From Ruminiclostridium cellobioparum subsp. termitidis CT1112 (GTDB lineage: Bacteria > Bacillota > Clostridia > Acetivibrionales > DSM-1351): a stretch of DNA of 64,000 bases. The translations under genes were made by a program, and so were the position numbers. Below the pieces are notes generated by a model, which saw nothing but the letters and a program-made list of their open reading frames with translations, searched no databases and was not told the origin of the DNA. Numbering within the stretch: the stretch's first letter is position 1; each line of letters starts with the position of its first letter. Below, one piece after another: positions 44,139 to 52,663 of the stretch. Where the stretch lies: contig NZ_AORV01000065.1 in assembly GCF_000350485.1 (NCBI RefSeq), forward strand, positions 372,001 through 436,000, in the 5' to 3' direction.

Positions 44139-45859
44139 TTGACTTCACCCATCTCTGACATAATTGATTTTTTCAGTTTCGTCAGGGCAACCTTTGTCTC
44201 AGCAGTTGTTTCGCCAAGAAGGCTTGCAATTTCCTGAGCAACTCTCATTTGTTTTTCCATGACCTTTTGAGCAATATCAATATTCTGCTGCCGGCTTTCA
44301 TAAATTTTCTGTCTTTGATTTTCCTCATCGGTTATATCATTTATTATCACAATCAAAGTATTATGCTTGCTTACATTTATTACAGACTGCCTGACTACCA
44401 TATTAAAAGTCTCATAGACATATTTTTCGTCGTATATATTTTCCCCGCTCTCAAGAACTGTTTCAAACATTTGGCAATCCAGGACTTCCCTGATATTCAT
44501 GCCTTCAACGTCGGTAGCACCCAATTTGAACATGGTTTTCGCAGACTTGTTTACTTCCTGTATGTTCAGATTTTTATCCAGTGCGAAAATAGCATAAGGA
44601 GTATAATTGATTATGATATTCGAAATGGATTCCGCTCTTTCCCTCATATAGGGCAGACACATGTGAACCTGTGCTTTTCCAAAATACACGGCTATTGCCT
44701 TTTCCCTGCAGGAGGGATATCCGCAGGCACCGCAGTTCAGTTCCTTGTCTTCGCTGAATTTACCGATACTGTTCAATATTCCTTGAATTACAGCTTCCGA
44801 AGGCAGTTCGGCCTTTTTGGATCTGTCAATAAAGGTTTTGGACAGCTCTATTCTGGTGGCCGCCATCAGAGAATTGCCGCTGTCATTCTGATTGGCTGCC
44901 GTCCTCTTTGCATAGTTGAGAAGTCTTTCCCTTGAGGCTAAAAATCCGCCCGGAACATGTTTCATACACGGCCCCGCAATACAGCCTCCGGTGCAGCTGC
45001 TCATCTCTATCAGATAATTTTCCATATTGCCTTCATCTATTGAATTCAATATGTCTATGCATCTGTCAACGCCATCAACACTGATGGAGCGGTAATTTTT
45101 TTTGCTGTTTCTGTCGATTGTCTTGAGAATTCCTCCGGGAACCGGATAAATTCTGGTAATTGTATCAAAATTCTTCATTTCATCTGCTGTGGCTTCTTCC
45201 TGGTAGATGCCCTCTTCCTCCAGCCACTTATCCAGTTCCTCGAAGGTAATCACCGCATCTATCTGGTTTTCATTCTGTAAATCATTGCATTCCTCTTTTT
45301 TTGAAATACAGGGTCCGATAAATACAATTCTTATTCTTTGACCGTAGGTTTCCCTTAGCATTTTGGCATGGGCGATCATCGGTGACACAACAGGCGCCAG
45401 CTGGTCCCTGAGCCGGGGATAATATTTTTCTATCAATAAAATGATGGAGGAACAGCAGCTGGTAATAATATTTTTCATTTCCCTTTTTTGCAGCAGTTTC
45501 TCATACTGTCTCGAAACCAGGTATGCGCCGTTGGCAGTTCCTTCAATATGAGTAAAGCCAAGCTTTTTGAGAGCAAAATACAGCCATTTTTCATCATAGT
45601 CAAAGGCAGAAATAAATGAAGGTGCCAGACTTACGTACACCTTTTCCTTTTTAGCGATAAATTTCTTCACCTTTTCTATTTCGCTGTTTACGCTTTTTGC
45701 ATTCTGAGGACAGACTTTCAGGCAGTTTCCGCACAGGGTACATTCCTCATGAATAATCTCGGCCTGGTCATTTCTGAAGGCTATTGCGTTAACAGGACAA
45801 CTCCGTATGCACTTGTAGCAGTTTTTGCAATTTGCTTCCCTAAATTGGATTACACTCAT
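44135..45859 (-). CDS. sensory [FeFe]-hydrogenase-like protein with PAS domain (HydS type)
   Basis: 574 residues. Order: two [4Fe-4S] sites (CKNCYKCIRSCP, CTLCGNCLKVCP), an H-cluster domain with altered motifs (ITSCCSSI, GPCISKKEE, SSCTGGCIAGPC), an extra Fe-S motif CGACGYPSC, a PAS domain (YTPYAIFALDKNLNIQEVN) and a C-terminal coiled coil. The H-cluster Cys ligands are kept, but the surrounding residues that support fast catalysis are changed (TSCCSS instead of the common TSCCP). This matches group C sensory hydrogenases, proposed to detect H2 or redox state. Overlaps genes on both sides by 4 bases. Confidence 0.9.
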   Translation of the reverse strand: MSVIQFREANCKNCYKCIRSCPVNAIAFRNDQAEIIHEECTLCGNCLKVCPQNAKSVNSEIEKVKKFIAKKEKVYVSLAPSFISAFDYDEKWLYFALKKLGFTHIEGTANGAYLVSRQYEKLLQKREMKNIITSCCSSIILLIEKYYPRLRDQLAPVVSPMIAHAKMLRETYGQRIRIVFIGPCISKKEECNDLQNENQIDAVITFEELDKWLEEEGIYQEEATADEMKNFDTITRIYPVPGGILKTIDRNSKKNYRSISVDGVDRCIDILNSIDEGNMENYLIEMSSCTGGCIAGPCMKHVPGGFLASRERLLNYAKRTAANQNDSGNSLMAATRIELSKTFIDRSKKAELPSEAVIQGILNSIGKFSEDKELNCGACGYPSCREKAIAVYFGKAQVHMCLPYMRERAESISNIIINYTPYAIFALDKNLNIQEVNKSAKTMFKLGATDVEGMNIREVLDCQMFETVLESGENIYDEKYVYETFNMVVRQSVINVSKHNTLIVIINDITDEENQRQKIYESRQQNIDIAQKVMEKQMRVAQEIASLLGETTAETKVALTKLKKSIMSEMGEVK

Positions 45860-46113
45860 AATTCCGCCTCTAATCGATTAATAACCTTCTCATGAAAGAA
45901 ACTTTCGGCATTGACGATAGCCACATCTCCGTAGAAAACATCACCTATTTTTACGCATACACCGTTTGTACACTTGCCCATACAAAAGGAAGCTTTAAGC
46001 ACCGCTTTTTCTTCCAAACGGTTTTCCTTAATAAGTCTCTGGAAGCAGTTTATGATCTGATACGAGCCCTTGAGATGACACGAACTTCCCACGCATACAT
46101 AAATATCAAGCAT
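45856..46113 (-). CDS. thioredoxin-like [2Fe-2S] ferredoxin
   Basis: 85 residues. Cys pattern CVGSSCHLKGS ... CMGKCTNGVCV matches the C-terminal domain of NuoE/HydC-type [2Fe-2S] proteins. It begins the sensor operon, 46 bases after the Rex-like site. ATG 46113 follows GGAGGA at 8 bases; the frame to 46140 is not needed. Likely passes electrons to or from the sensory hydrogenase. Confidence 0.88.
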   Translation of the reverse strand: MLDIYVCVGSSCHLKGSYQIINCFQRLIKENRLEEKAVLKASFCMGKCTNGVCVKIGDVFYGDVAIVNAESFFHEKVINRLEAEL

Positions 46114-46158
46114 TGTACTTATCCTCCATCTGCATACCAAACATAATAAAGATGTTCT

Positions 46159-46176
46159 TTGTTAAACAAATAACAA
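46159..46176. promoter_or_regulatory. Rex-like operator of the hydrogenase-sensor operon
   Basis: TTGTTAAACAAATAACAA is an 18-base palindrome matching the clostridial Rex consensus TTGTTAA-N4-TTAACAA at all but one position. It overlaps the -10 box of the promoter at 46170-46198. Rex represses fermentation genes when NADH/NAD+ is low. Confidence 0.65.
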
Positions 46177-46198
46177 TATAATTGTAAGCCATTGTTAA
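46170..46198 (-). promoter_or_regulatory. promoter of the hydrogenase-sensor operon
   Basis: TTAACA (-35), 17-base spacer, TGTTAT (-10) on the minus strand, ~57 bases upstream of the 2Fe-2S gene. The -10 lies within the Rex-like palindrome, so repressor binding would block it. Confidence 0.55.
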
Positions 46199-46260
46199 AT
46201 TTATGTCAATCCATATGTGGCCTGTTAATATATCGTTTTGTTTAATTAATGCGTCTTATT

Positions 46261-46322
46261 GCCGGTCAAGTGCCACTGATGCATTTTTACTTGTAAATGC
46301 ATCAGCGTGCACTTTTCCCGGC
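46261..46322 (-). terminator. long hairpin ending the hydCBA transcript
   Basis: Arms GCCGG-AAGTGC-CTGATGCATTT and AAATGCATCAG-GCACTT-CCGGC with small internal loops, 27 bases after the 44-residue ORF stop. The T-tract is poor, so it may stop transcription partially or protect mRNA 3' ends. Confidence 0.55.
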
Positions 46323-46349
46323 AGGCAACCATGTTTTCCATGAATTCAA

Positions 46350-46484
46350 CTACTTATTTTCACATCCGCAGCAGTTATATTCCATATCGGTTCTGGCAGC
46401 ATCTACAACCGAAAGCATCCTGCAAGGGTCATAACCTTTTTCTGCTCCACTTGTGCTAATTTCACAATTTTTCTTTCCAGGCAT
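46350..46484 (-). CDS. 44-residue Cys-rich small protein downstream of hydA
   Basis: ORF MPGKKNCEISTSG ... GYDPCRMLSVVDAAR ... YNCCGCENK with five Cys, three of them clustered at the C-terminus (CCGC). GGGGTG precedes the ATG at normal spacing, and it follows hydA by 72 bases before the transcript-ending hairpin. The Cys spacing could bind metal or an Fe-S cluster. I do not recognise a family. Too short for standard ORF cut-offs. Confidence 0.6.
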   Translation of the reverse strand: MPGKKNCEISTSGAEKGYDPCRMLSVVDAARTDMEYNCCGCENK

Positions 46485-46556
46485 ATTTACACCCCATTTC
46501 TTTATTTTCTGGATTTATTGGGTACTTTTACTTTGAATTTTTTTCATTTAACCTGC

Positions 46557-48242
46557 TTACTTATGGTGTCTGTGAAGTATCTCCCTGTTGCTCTTCAATA
46601 CTCCCTCGTATAGAGCTTCTATGGCCGGGTTGTCTTCGGACCTCTTTATGGGGGATGCCGTATCAACCTTGTATATTCCCCTGGCTCTCTTTCTTCGTAC
46701 GTCATTGTTCTGGGGAATAGGCTGTCCTGCGCCTCCGACACATCCGCCCGGGCAGGCCATGACCTCGACGAAATCAAACTTCTCCTCACCCCTGAGGATT
46801 TTTTTTATGAGGTTTTCAGCATTTTTCAGGCCGTGAGCCACACCGATCCTTACCTTCTGACCGTCAATCTCGGCTGTGGCCTCCTTGACACCTTCCATTC
46901 CCCTGACTCCCGAGTATGAAATACCTTGCAGCACAGCAGCCGTTCTTTCCTTGTAGTAGTATCTCAAAACAGCTTCCGAAACACCGCCGCTGACTCCGAA
47001 GATGACACCTGCACCGCTTGTGAAGCCAAAGGGCATATCCAGGGCTTCATCTTCCAGCTCGTTAAATACGATACCGTTCTCCTGGATCATTATCGCAAGC
47101 TCCTGGGTTGTTATGACCATATCCACATCCGGGATTCCGCCTGTCTTATTTTCAGGTCTTGCAGCTTCAAACTTTTTGGCTGTACAAGGCATTATTGCTA
47201 TCACTATATTTTCTTTTCGGTCATCTTTATAGAGTTTTTTGAACTGCTCTTTTATGACAACACCGAACATCTGCTGCGGCGAACGGCAGGATGAAACATT
47301 GTCCATCAATTCGGGATGCTTCTGTTCGGCATACTTGAACCAGGCAGGGCAGCAGGAACTGAACAGAGGCAGCTTATCCCTGTTCTGTATTCTGTCCATG
47401 AGTTCTTCCGCCTCTTCTATTACCGTAAGATCGGCGCCCACCGCCGTATCAAATATCTGATCAAAACCCAGTTTTCTTAACGCAGCAACTATTTTGCCCA
47501 TGGTGATGGCGCCGGGTTCCATTCCGAACTCCTCACCTATGGCCACCCTGACTGCAGGTGCAATCTGTGCGATTACACGCTTGTTCTTGTCCTGCAGGGC
47601 TTCATAGGCCCTGTCCATATCCTTCTTTATCATCAGTGCACCGGTTGGGCAAACTACACGGCACTGTCCGCAGTTTACACAGTCAACCTGATGCAGGGCT
47701 TTGTTAAATGCAGTGGTAACCTGAAGTTTTGAACCCCTGTATGCGAAATCCAATACCCCGACGCCCTGAATTTCCTGACAGGCTCTGACACAGTCTCCGC
47801 AAAGTATGCACTTGTTGGGGTTCCTTACAATTGAAGGGCCAAGATCATCAACAGGCATCTCCTTCTTTTCCTGCCCGAATCTGATCTTCTTGACTCCCAC
47901 CTTCAGAGCGATTTCCTGCAGCTTGCACCTGCCGCTTTTTTCACAGGTGGTACAATCCCTGTCATGGTTTGCAAGGAGCAGCTCCAGGATCATTTTTCTG
48001 TGCTTTTTAAGTTTTTCGGTATTTGTCCAGACTTCCATTCCATCCTTGGGCGGAGTGGAGCAGGAAGTCAGTGTGCTCCCCCACTTATCCTCAACCATGC
48101 ACATTCTGCAAGCGCCGTAGACGCTCAGTTCGGAATGGTAGCAGAAGGTAGGAAGTTCTATTCCCGCTTTGCGTATGACGGCAAGAATATTCTTTTCTTC
48201 ATTGAATTCAACTATCTGTCCATCTATAATCATGTTTCCCAT
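46557..48242 (-). CDS. hydA: electron-bifurcating [FeFe]-hydrogenase catalytic subunit HydA
   Basis: 561 residues. Domains in order: N-terminal [2Fe-2S] (CYHSELSVYGACRMC), His/Cys [4Fe-4S] (HDRDCTTCEKSGRC), two [4Fe-4S] (CILCGDCVRACQ, CVNCGQCRVVCP), and the H-cluster domain with FSSCCPAWFKYAEQ, MPCTAKKFEA and MACPGGCVGGAGQP. All catalytic Cys are present. With HydB and HydC it reversibly makes H2 from reduced ferredoxin and NADH together. AGGAG precedes ATG 48242. Confidence 0.97.
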   Translation of the reverse strand: MGNMIIDGQIVEFNEEKNILAVIRKAGIELPTFCYHSELSVYGACRMCMVEDKWGSTLTSCSTPPKDGMEVWTNTEKLKKHRKMILELLLANHDRDCTTCEKSGRCKLQEIALKVGVKKIRFGQEKKEMPVDDLGPSIVRNPNKCILCGDCVRACQEIQGVGVLDFAYRGSKLQVTTAFNKALHQVDCVNCGQCRVVCPTGALMIKKDMDRAYEALQDKNKRVIAQIAPAVRVAIGEEFGMEPGAITMGKIVAALRKLGFDQIFDTAVGADLTVIEEAEELMDRIQNRDKLPLFSSCCPAWFKYAEQKHPELMDNVSSCRSPQQMFGVVIKEQFKKLYKDDRKENIVIAIMPCTAKKFEAARPENKTGGIPDVDMVITTQELAIMIQENGIVFNELEDEALDMPFGFTSGAGVIFGVSGGVSEAVLRYYYKERTAAVLQGISYSGVRGMEGVKEATAEIDGQKVRIGVAHGLKNAENLIKKILRGEEKFDFVEVMACPGGCVGGAGQPIPQNNDVRRKRARGIYKVDTASPIKRSEDNPAIEALYEGVLKSNREILHRHHK

Positions 48243-48258
48243 AAAAATTCTCCTATCT

Positions 48259-48289
48259 GCGTGCTCAACGTACTAAAGTACGTGCACGC
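48259..48289 (-). other. intercistronic hairpin between hydB and hydA
   Basis: Arms GCGTGC (48259-48264) / GCACGC (48284-48289) and ACGTACT (48268-48274) / AGTACGT (48277-48283) with a three-base bulge, in the 135-base gap. Probably a processing or stability element that sets subunit ratios; it has no T-tract. Confidence 0.5.
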
Positions 48290-48377
48290 TATACTACAGT
48301 ATTGAAAAGACGCTTGAGTTTTTGAAGCATGAAGGTTACAAATCCGTGCAAAGGATGCATCCTTCACACTCTTTGCG

Positions 48378-50249
48378 TCAGGCCTCCTTTATGGCCTTAA
48401 AAGCACAAGCCTCGATACAGGCACCGCATTTGATGCATTTATCCGGGTTGATGGTGTATGGTTCTTTTACCTTGCCCACAATGGCCTGAACAGGGCAAAG
48501 CCTTGCACATTTGCTGCAGCCCTTGCATTTCTCCTTCTCAATTACAATTGAGCCCAGGGCTTTACATGTATGTGTGACACATTTTTTGTCTACAACGTGC
48601 TCCACATATTCCTTCCTGAAATGCTTCAAAGTGCTTGCTACGGGACTTGCGGCAGATTTGCCCAATCCGCACAGCGCCGTACTGCTTATGGTGTCGGCCA
48701 GTTCTTCCAGCAAATCAAGATCCCCGACGGTACCTTTTCCTTCGACTATCTTCTCAAGGATTTCAAGCATTCTCTTGGTTCCTTCCCTGCACGGAACGCA
48801 TTTTCCGCAGGACTCGTTCTGTGTGAAGTTCATAAAGAATCTTGCAACCTCCACCATACAGGTATCTTCGTCCATAACAACAAGTCCGCCCGAACCGATC
48901 ATGGCTCCCACCTTTTTCAGGGAATCAAAGTCCAGGGGCAGGTCCAGGTGTTCCTCTGTAAGACAGCCTCCTGAGGGGCCTCCTATCTGGACGGCCTTGA
49001 ATTTCTTTCCATCTTTGATGCCGCCTCCGATATCGAATATTACTTCTCTCAGGGTAGTTCCCATAGGTACTTCTATAAGCCCGGTGTTGTTAACATTGCC
49101 GGTTATGGCAAAGGCTTTTGTTCCGGGGCTGTTTTCAGGTCCGATGCCTTTGAACCAGCTGCTTCCGTTCTTTATTATCAGAGGTACATTGGCAAAGGTT
49201 TCAACATTATTAAGGACCGTAGGCTTCTGCCACAAACCCTTTTCAACCGTTCTCGGAGGTTTTACCCTCGGCATGCCTCTTTCACCTTCTATGGATGCGG
49301 TCAATGCGCTTCCTTCTCCGCAGACGAAGGCTCCCGCCCCTTTGTTGATGTTTATATCGAAAGAGAAGCCGGAATTTAATATGTTCTTTCCCAGCAATCC
49401 GTGTTTTCTTGCATCTTCAATTGCTATTCTCAGCCTCTCCACCGCCAGAGGGTATTCCGCTCTGACATATATATATCCGGCAGTGCTTTTGGTTGCATAA
49501 CCCGCAATGAGCATGCCTTCAATCACACCGTGAGGATCGCCCTCCATGATACTTCTGTCCATGAAGGCTCCCGGGTCGCCCTCGTCACCGTTACAGACAA
49601 CATATTTTACTTCGCTGTCCTGTCTGAGCACCTGTGCCCACTTTCTTCCGGCAGGGTAACCTCCGCCACCTCTTCCTCTGAGGTTTGAATCAATGATTGA
49701 CTGACATACCTCATCAGGCTTCATTTCAAACAACACCTTGCTAAGGGCTTCATAACCGCCTTTTGCAACATATTCCGCAAAGGATTCGGCATTTATGCTC
49801 CCGCAGTTTTTCAGAACCATTCTGGTCTGCTTGTGATAAAAGGGTATATCTTCCTGTGCTTTATAAATACGGTTTTCAGCGCTGTACATGAGACGTTCTA
49901 TGGGTTCATTGTTAATGAGTGTCTTTTCAACGATCTCAACACAATCCTCAAACTGAACCCTCAAATACAAATAATTTTCAGGCTCTATTCTAACCAGAGG
50001 ACCCATTTCACAGAAGCCGTGGCAGCCGCTTTTCTTTACTCCTATCCCCTCTTTTTCATAATCCAGTTCCAGATCAACCAAAAGCTCATGTGCATCTATA
50101 AGTTCTCTGATCCTGTTGTAGATTTCAATCGATCCGCCGGCAACACAGCCTGTACCGGCACATACCAGGACCTTTTTTTTCTGATTATCCAGGGCATTTG
50201 TCGACTTGGCAGAAAAGGCTTTTAATTCTTTGAGATTGTTTATTTTCAT
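48378..50249 (-). CDS. hydB: bifurcating hydrogenase subunit HydB (NuoF-like, NADH/FMN)
   Basis: 623 residues. N-terminal thioredoxin-like [2Fe-2S] segment (CAGTGCVAGG, GCHGFCEMGP), NuoF core with NADH/FMN site RGRGGGGYPAGRKW and GEGSALTASIEGERG, the SLBB-following [4Fe-4S] ESCGKCVPCREG, and two C-terminal [4Fe-4S] motifs (CKGCSKCARLCP, CIKCGACIEACA). This is the flavin subunit where bifurcation is thought to occur. Overlaps hydC by 4 bases. Confidence 0.96.
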   Translation of the reverse strand: MKINNLKELKAFSAKSTNALDNQKKKVLVCAGTGCVAGGSIEIYNRIRELIDAHELLVDLELDYEKEGIGVKKSGCHGFCEMGPLVRIEPENYLYLRVQFEDCVEIVEKTLINNEPIERLMYSAENRIYKAQEDIPFYHKQTRMVLKNCGSINAESFAEYVAKGGYEALSKVLFEMKPDEVCQSIIDSNLRGRGGGGYPAGRKWAQVLRQDSEVKYVVCNGDEGDPGAFMDRSIMEGDPHGVIEGMLIAGYATKSTAGYIYVRAEYPLAVERLRIAIEDARKHGLLGKNILNSGFSFDININKGAGAFVCGEGSALTASIEGERGMPRVKPPRTVEKGLWQKPTVLNNVETFANVPLIIKNGSSWFKGIGPENSPGTKAFAITGNVNNTGLIEVPMGTTLREVIFDIGGGIKDGKKFKAVQIGGPSGGCLTEEHLDLPLDFDSLKKVGAMIGSGGLVVMDEDTCMVEVARFFMNFTQNESCGKCVPCREGTKRMLEILEKIVEGKGTVGDLDLLEELADTISSTALCGLGKSAASPVASTLKHFRKEYVEHVVDKKCVTHTCKALGSIVIEKEKCKGCSKCARLCPVQAIVGKVKEPYTINPDKCIKCGACIEACAFKAIKEA

Positions 50250-50722
50250 TGTCCTTCACTCCTTAAAGTCCTTAATATTTCAACTGTTGAATCGGGTGTC
50301 ATTTTTGCGTAGACCTTGTCATTTATGGTGATAACGGGGGCCAATCCGCAGGCACCCAGACAGGAAACCGTTTCAAGCGTGAACAGCATGTCATCCGTTG
50401 TATGTTTGCTGTCACTCAAGCCAAGCTCTTTTCTCATGGAATTCAATATGGGGATGGATTTCCTTACATGACAGGCTGTTCCGTCACAGACCTTGATAAT
50501 GTACTTTCCTTTTGGAACAAGTGAAAAATTTTCATAGAAAGTTGCTACACTGAATATTTTCGAGAGATTGACATCCAGCTTTTCCGCAACGTATTCCATC
50601 AGTTCTTCAGGCAAATACTTGTACTCATTCTGGATCTCCTGCAGAACCGCGATCAGATATGATTTGTTATTATCATATTTTTTTAAGATACAGTCGACAA
50701 CTTCAAATCTTGAATCGTTCAT
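50246..50722 (-). CDS. hydC: bifurcating hydrogenase subunit HydC (NuoE-like)
   Basis: 158 residues with helical N-terminus (LQEIQNEYKYLPEELMEYVAEKL, shortened) and a thioredoxin-fold [2Fe-2S] domain with ligands in CDGTACHV and CLGACGLAP. Start at ATG 50722, six bases behind GGAG; the open frame to 50752 includes that site. First gene of hydCBA. Confidence 0.95.
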   Translation of the reverse strand: MNDSRFEVVDCILKKYDNNKSYLIAVLQEIQNEYKYLPEELMEYVAEKLDVNLSKIFSVATFYENFSLVPKGKYIIKVCDGTACHVRKSIPILNSMRKELGLSDSKHTTDDMLFTLETVSCLGACGLAPVITINDKVYAKMTPDSTVEILRTLRSEGQ

Positions 50723-50781
50723 TTTTATCTCCATTTCTGTTTCCCGTGCCATTTATTTTTTGCCTTAAAAGCAGGTACACT

Positions 50782-50799
50782 TTGTTATTTTTTTATCAC
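50782..50799. promoter_or_regulatory. weaker Rex-like site upstream of hydC
   Basis: TTGTTATTTTTTTATCAC resembles the Rex consensus with three mismatches, just downstream of the predicted -10 box. Its presence at the same relative place as the site in the sensor operon makes it worth listing. Confidence 0.4.
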
Positions 50800-50803
50800 A
50801 GTA

Positions 50804-50833
50804 ATTTTAAGCCCTGAGGTCAGGTATCATCAA
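50804..50833 (-). promoter_or_regulatory. promoter of hydCBA
   Basis: TTGATG (-35), 18-base spacer, TAAAAT (-10) on the minus strand, about 80 bases before hydC. The spacer holds the palindrome CCTGA-GG-TCAGG (50813-50824), which could be an additional operator. Confidence 0.5.
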
Positions 50834-50880
50834 TGTTTATATAGGGATACAATCGTAAAAAAATATTGTTAGATAAGGTA

Positions 50881-50905
50881 AAAAAAAGCCTGCGAAAGCA
50901 GGCTT
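50881..50905 (-). terminator. intrinsic terminator after the flavin-oxidase-like gene
   Basis: AAGCCTGC-GAAA-GCAGGCTT stem followed on the minus strand by TTTTTACC. Separates the preceding gene from hydCBA. Confidence 0.85.
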
Positions 50906-50945
50906 CAAAGATAAAGATCATTTAAATGGATTTTGGGGTTATATA

Positions 50946-51342
50946 TTAAAATTGAATTGTTTTAGGTTGTCCGGTAAATGATGAAATCGCCGCTGTTGCA
51001 TTTTTTAAATTAAAATACTTCATACTTTCCATCATCGGCAGCATATAAGGATTTTAACGAAGGATTATCTTCAAGCAGGTGTTGTCTTGCCTCTATTCTG
51101 TCGTCCCGAACTGCAACTGCAGTCAGACGGATCCACGAGCCATCCTTAGACATACCTGAAATTTCAACTTTTGGGTTTTTAATCATTTGAGCAAACACAT
51201 TTTTTACATTGCTTGTGGAAGTATACAGCTTGCCTTCAAAAATCCCCAATGCACCGAACGGACGTACTCTCGGCTGATCATCGTCCATGGTTGCAAGATA
51301 AAATGTTCCGCATTCTCTTAAATATTCCAGTACTTCTTCCAT
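50946..51342 (-). pseudogene. pyridoxamine 5'-phosphate oxidase-family protein, frameshifted near the 3' end
   Basis: The intact frame (51342-51010) codes for 110 residues of a split-barrel FMN-binding protein (FYLATMDDDQPRVRPFG, GKLYTSTSNVKN, SWIRLTAVAVRDDR) and stops after DDGKYEVF. Skipping one base at ~51007-51009 restores the usual family C-terminus, NLKNATAAISSF...PKTIQF, ending at 50946. So a one-base insertion (real or a sequencing error) has removed about 22 residues. The core fold is complete, so the shortened protein might still be made. AAGGAG precedes ATG 51342. Confidence 0.75.
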
Positions 51343-51369
51343 TATTAATTACTCCTTCATTCTTTAATA

Positions 51370-52470
51370 TTACTGGTTGGCGGCATCTCCCCAGACACCT
51401 ACATCCCTGAGTCTGGCAATTATGGGAAGATGCTGGGTGCACTTGCCTTCACAAATGCCGCATTCAATACATTCCTTAGCCTTCTTGTATTCAATGCCCC
51501 AATGATTTTTGAGATTATTTAAAACCTCCTGCTCATTTTGAAGTATCTTGTTGTTATAGGCCAACATGAATTTTGATACGGGGATCTTCTTGGGACAATG
51601 TTCACAGTAACGGCAGCCGGTACATAGCTTATCCATGGAATTGAACAGCTTTCCTTCAATTTCCTTCAGCTTCTTTTCATCAAGTTTTTTAAGGTTTTCA
51701 CCTATATGGCAGTTCTGCACGACCTCTTCAACACTTCCCATTCCGGCCAGTACGGTTGTAATTTCGTCATGGGATGCATTAAATCTCAAGGCTGCATCCA
51801 CTACGGTTTCGTCATCCTCGCTTCTGATGAAATCAAAATATTCAGCCTTTTGTGGAATCAATCCCCCGCCCAGCGGGTTCATTACAGCAACACCAAGTCC
51901 CTTTTTACAGGCAGCCTGCAAGCCTTTTTGTCTGAATGGGAAATTCAGTATATTATAGCCCACTGTCATACCCTCAAACAAATCCTCGTTAACAATGGTT
52001 TCTATTTCATCACCATTGCAATGGGTTGAAAAAACAATATGCTCTATAAGCCCCTCTTCCTTTGCCTTGAGAGCTGCCTCATAAGCGCCGCCCTTAACCA
52101 TCCTGCTTTTGAAGTCATCCATATTCAGAATGCACCAGATATGAAAGAAGTTGATTTTTTCAAGGTTCATCCGCTTCAGGGAAGTTTCCAGCTGCTCCCT
52201 GAGCTTTGCCCCATCTTTCTGGCTGCTTTTGGTTGAGACATAGAACTGCTTTTTCATGTTTTTAAAAGCATGGCTCATTATAAACTCACTGTTGTCATCA
52301 CAGTAATAAGGCGCCGTATCAAAATAATTGACTCCAAGTTCTCCGGCCTTTACAACAATCTCGGCACACTTATCATAGTCATAGGTATCCCCCGTCTTTA
52401 GAAATCTCATTCCCCCAAAACCTATAACGGATATGTCTTTGCCGGTTTTACCGTATTTTTTATAAATCAT
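51370..52470 (-). CDS. aldo/keto reductase with C-terminal ferredoxin-type Cys clusters
   Basis: 366 residues. AKR barrel with GFGGMRF, active-site Asp/Tyr in YFDTAPYYCDD and Lys in VSTKSSQ. The C-terminal ~90 residues contain CTGCRYCEHCP and CIECGICEGKCTQ, forming predicted [4Fe-4S] sites, the layout of the clostridial ferredoxin-AKR fusions. Substrate unknown; electron exchange with ferredoxin is inferred. ATG 52470 follows GGAGG. The oxidase-like gene begins 27 bases downstream. Confidence 0.9.
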   Translation of the reverse strand: MIYKKYGKTGKDISVIGFGGMRFLKTGDTYDYDKCAEIVVKAGELGVNYFDTAPYYCDDNSEFIMSHAFKNMKKQFYVSTKSSQKDGAKLREQLETSLKRMNLEKINFFHIWCILNMDDFKSRMVKGGAYEAALKAKEEGLIEHIVFSTHCNGDEIETIVNEDLFEGMTVGYNILNFPFRQKGLQAACKKGLGVAVMNPLGGGLIPQKAEYFDFIRSEDDETVVDAALRFNASHDEITTVLAGMGSVEEVVQNCHIGENLKKLDEKKLKEIEGKLFNSMDKLCTGCRYCEHCPKKIPVSKFMLAYNNKILQNEQEVLNNLKNHWGIEYKKAKECIECGICEGKCTQHLPIIARLRDVGVWGDAANQ

Positions 52471-52600
52471 TTTTACCTCCATACTACAACAATTTAATAA
52501 TACAAGAACTATTGAACATTAGCGGACAAAAATTCATGGTTTTCTTCATACAAAGTTTAGTATAATACCATTTGACTCCTGTGACAATGTATAATCTTAT

Positions 52601-52642
52601 CTAAAAACCCTGACAATTTTAATCAGATTAAAATAATCAGGG
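52601..52642 (-). terminator. intrinsic terminator after the DUF45 gene
   Basis: CCCTGA-ATTTTAATC / GATTAAAAT-TCAGGG hairpin (52608-52642) followed on the minus strand by TTTTTAG, 21 bases after the stop codon. Confidence 0.8.
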
Positions 52643-52663
52643 CCTGCTCAATTAATTTTCAGC

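Noticed and set aside
48511-49500. 329-codon plus-strand open frame opposite hydB
   Set aside because: Antisense shadow of the strongly conserved hydB; composition is atypical (Ser/Pro/Leu) and lacks motifs.
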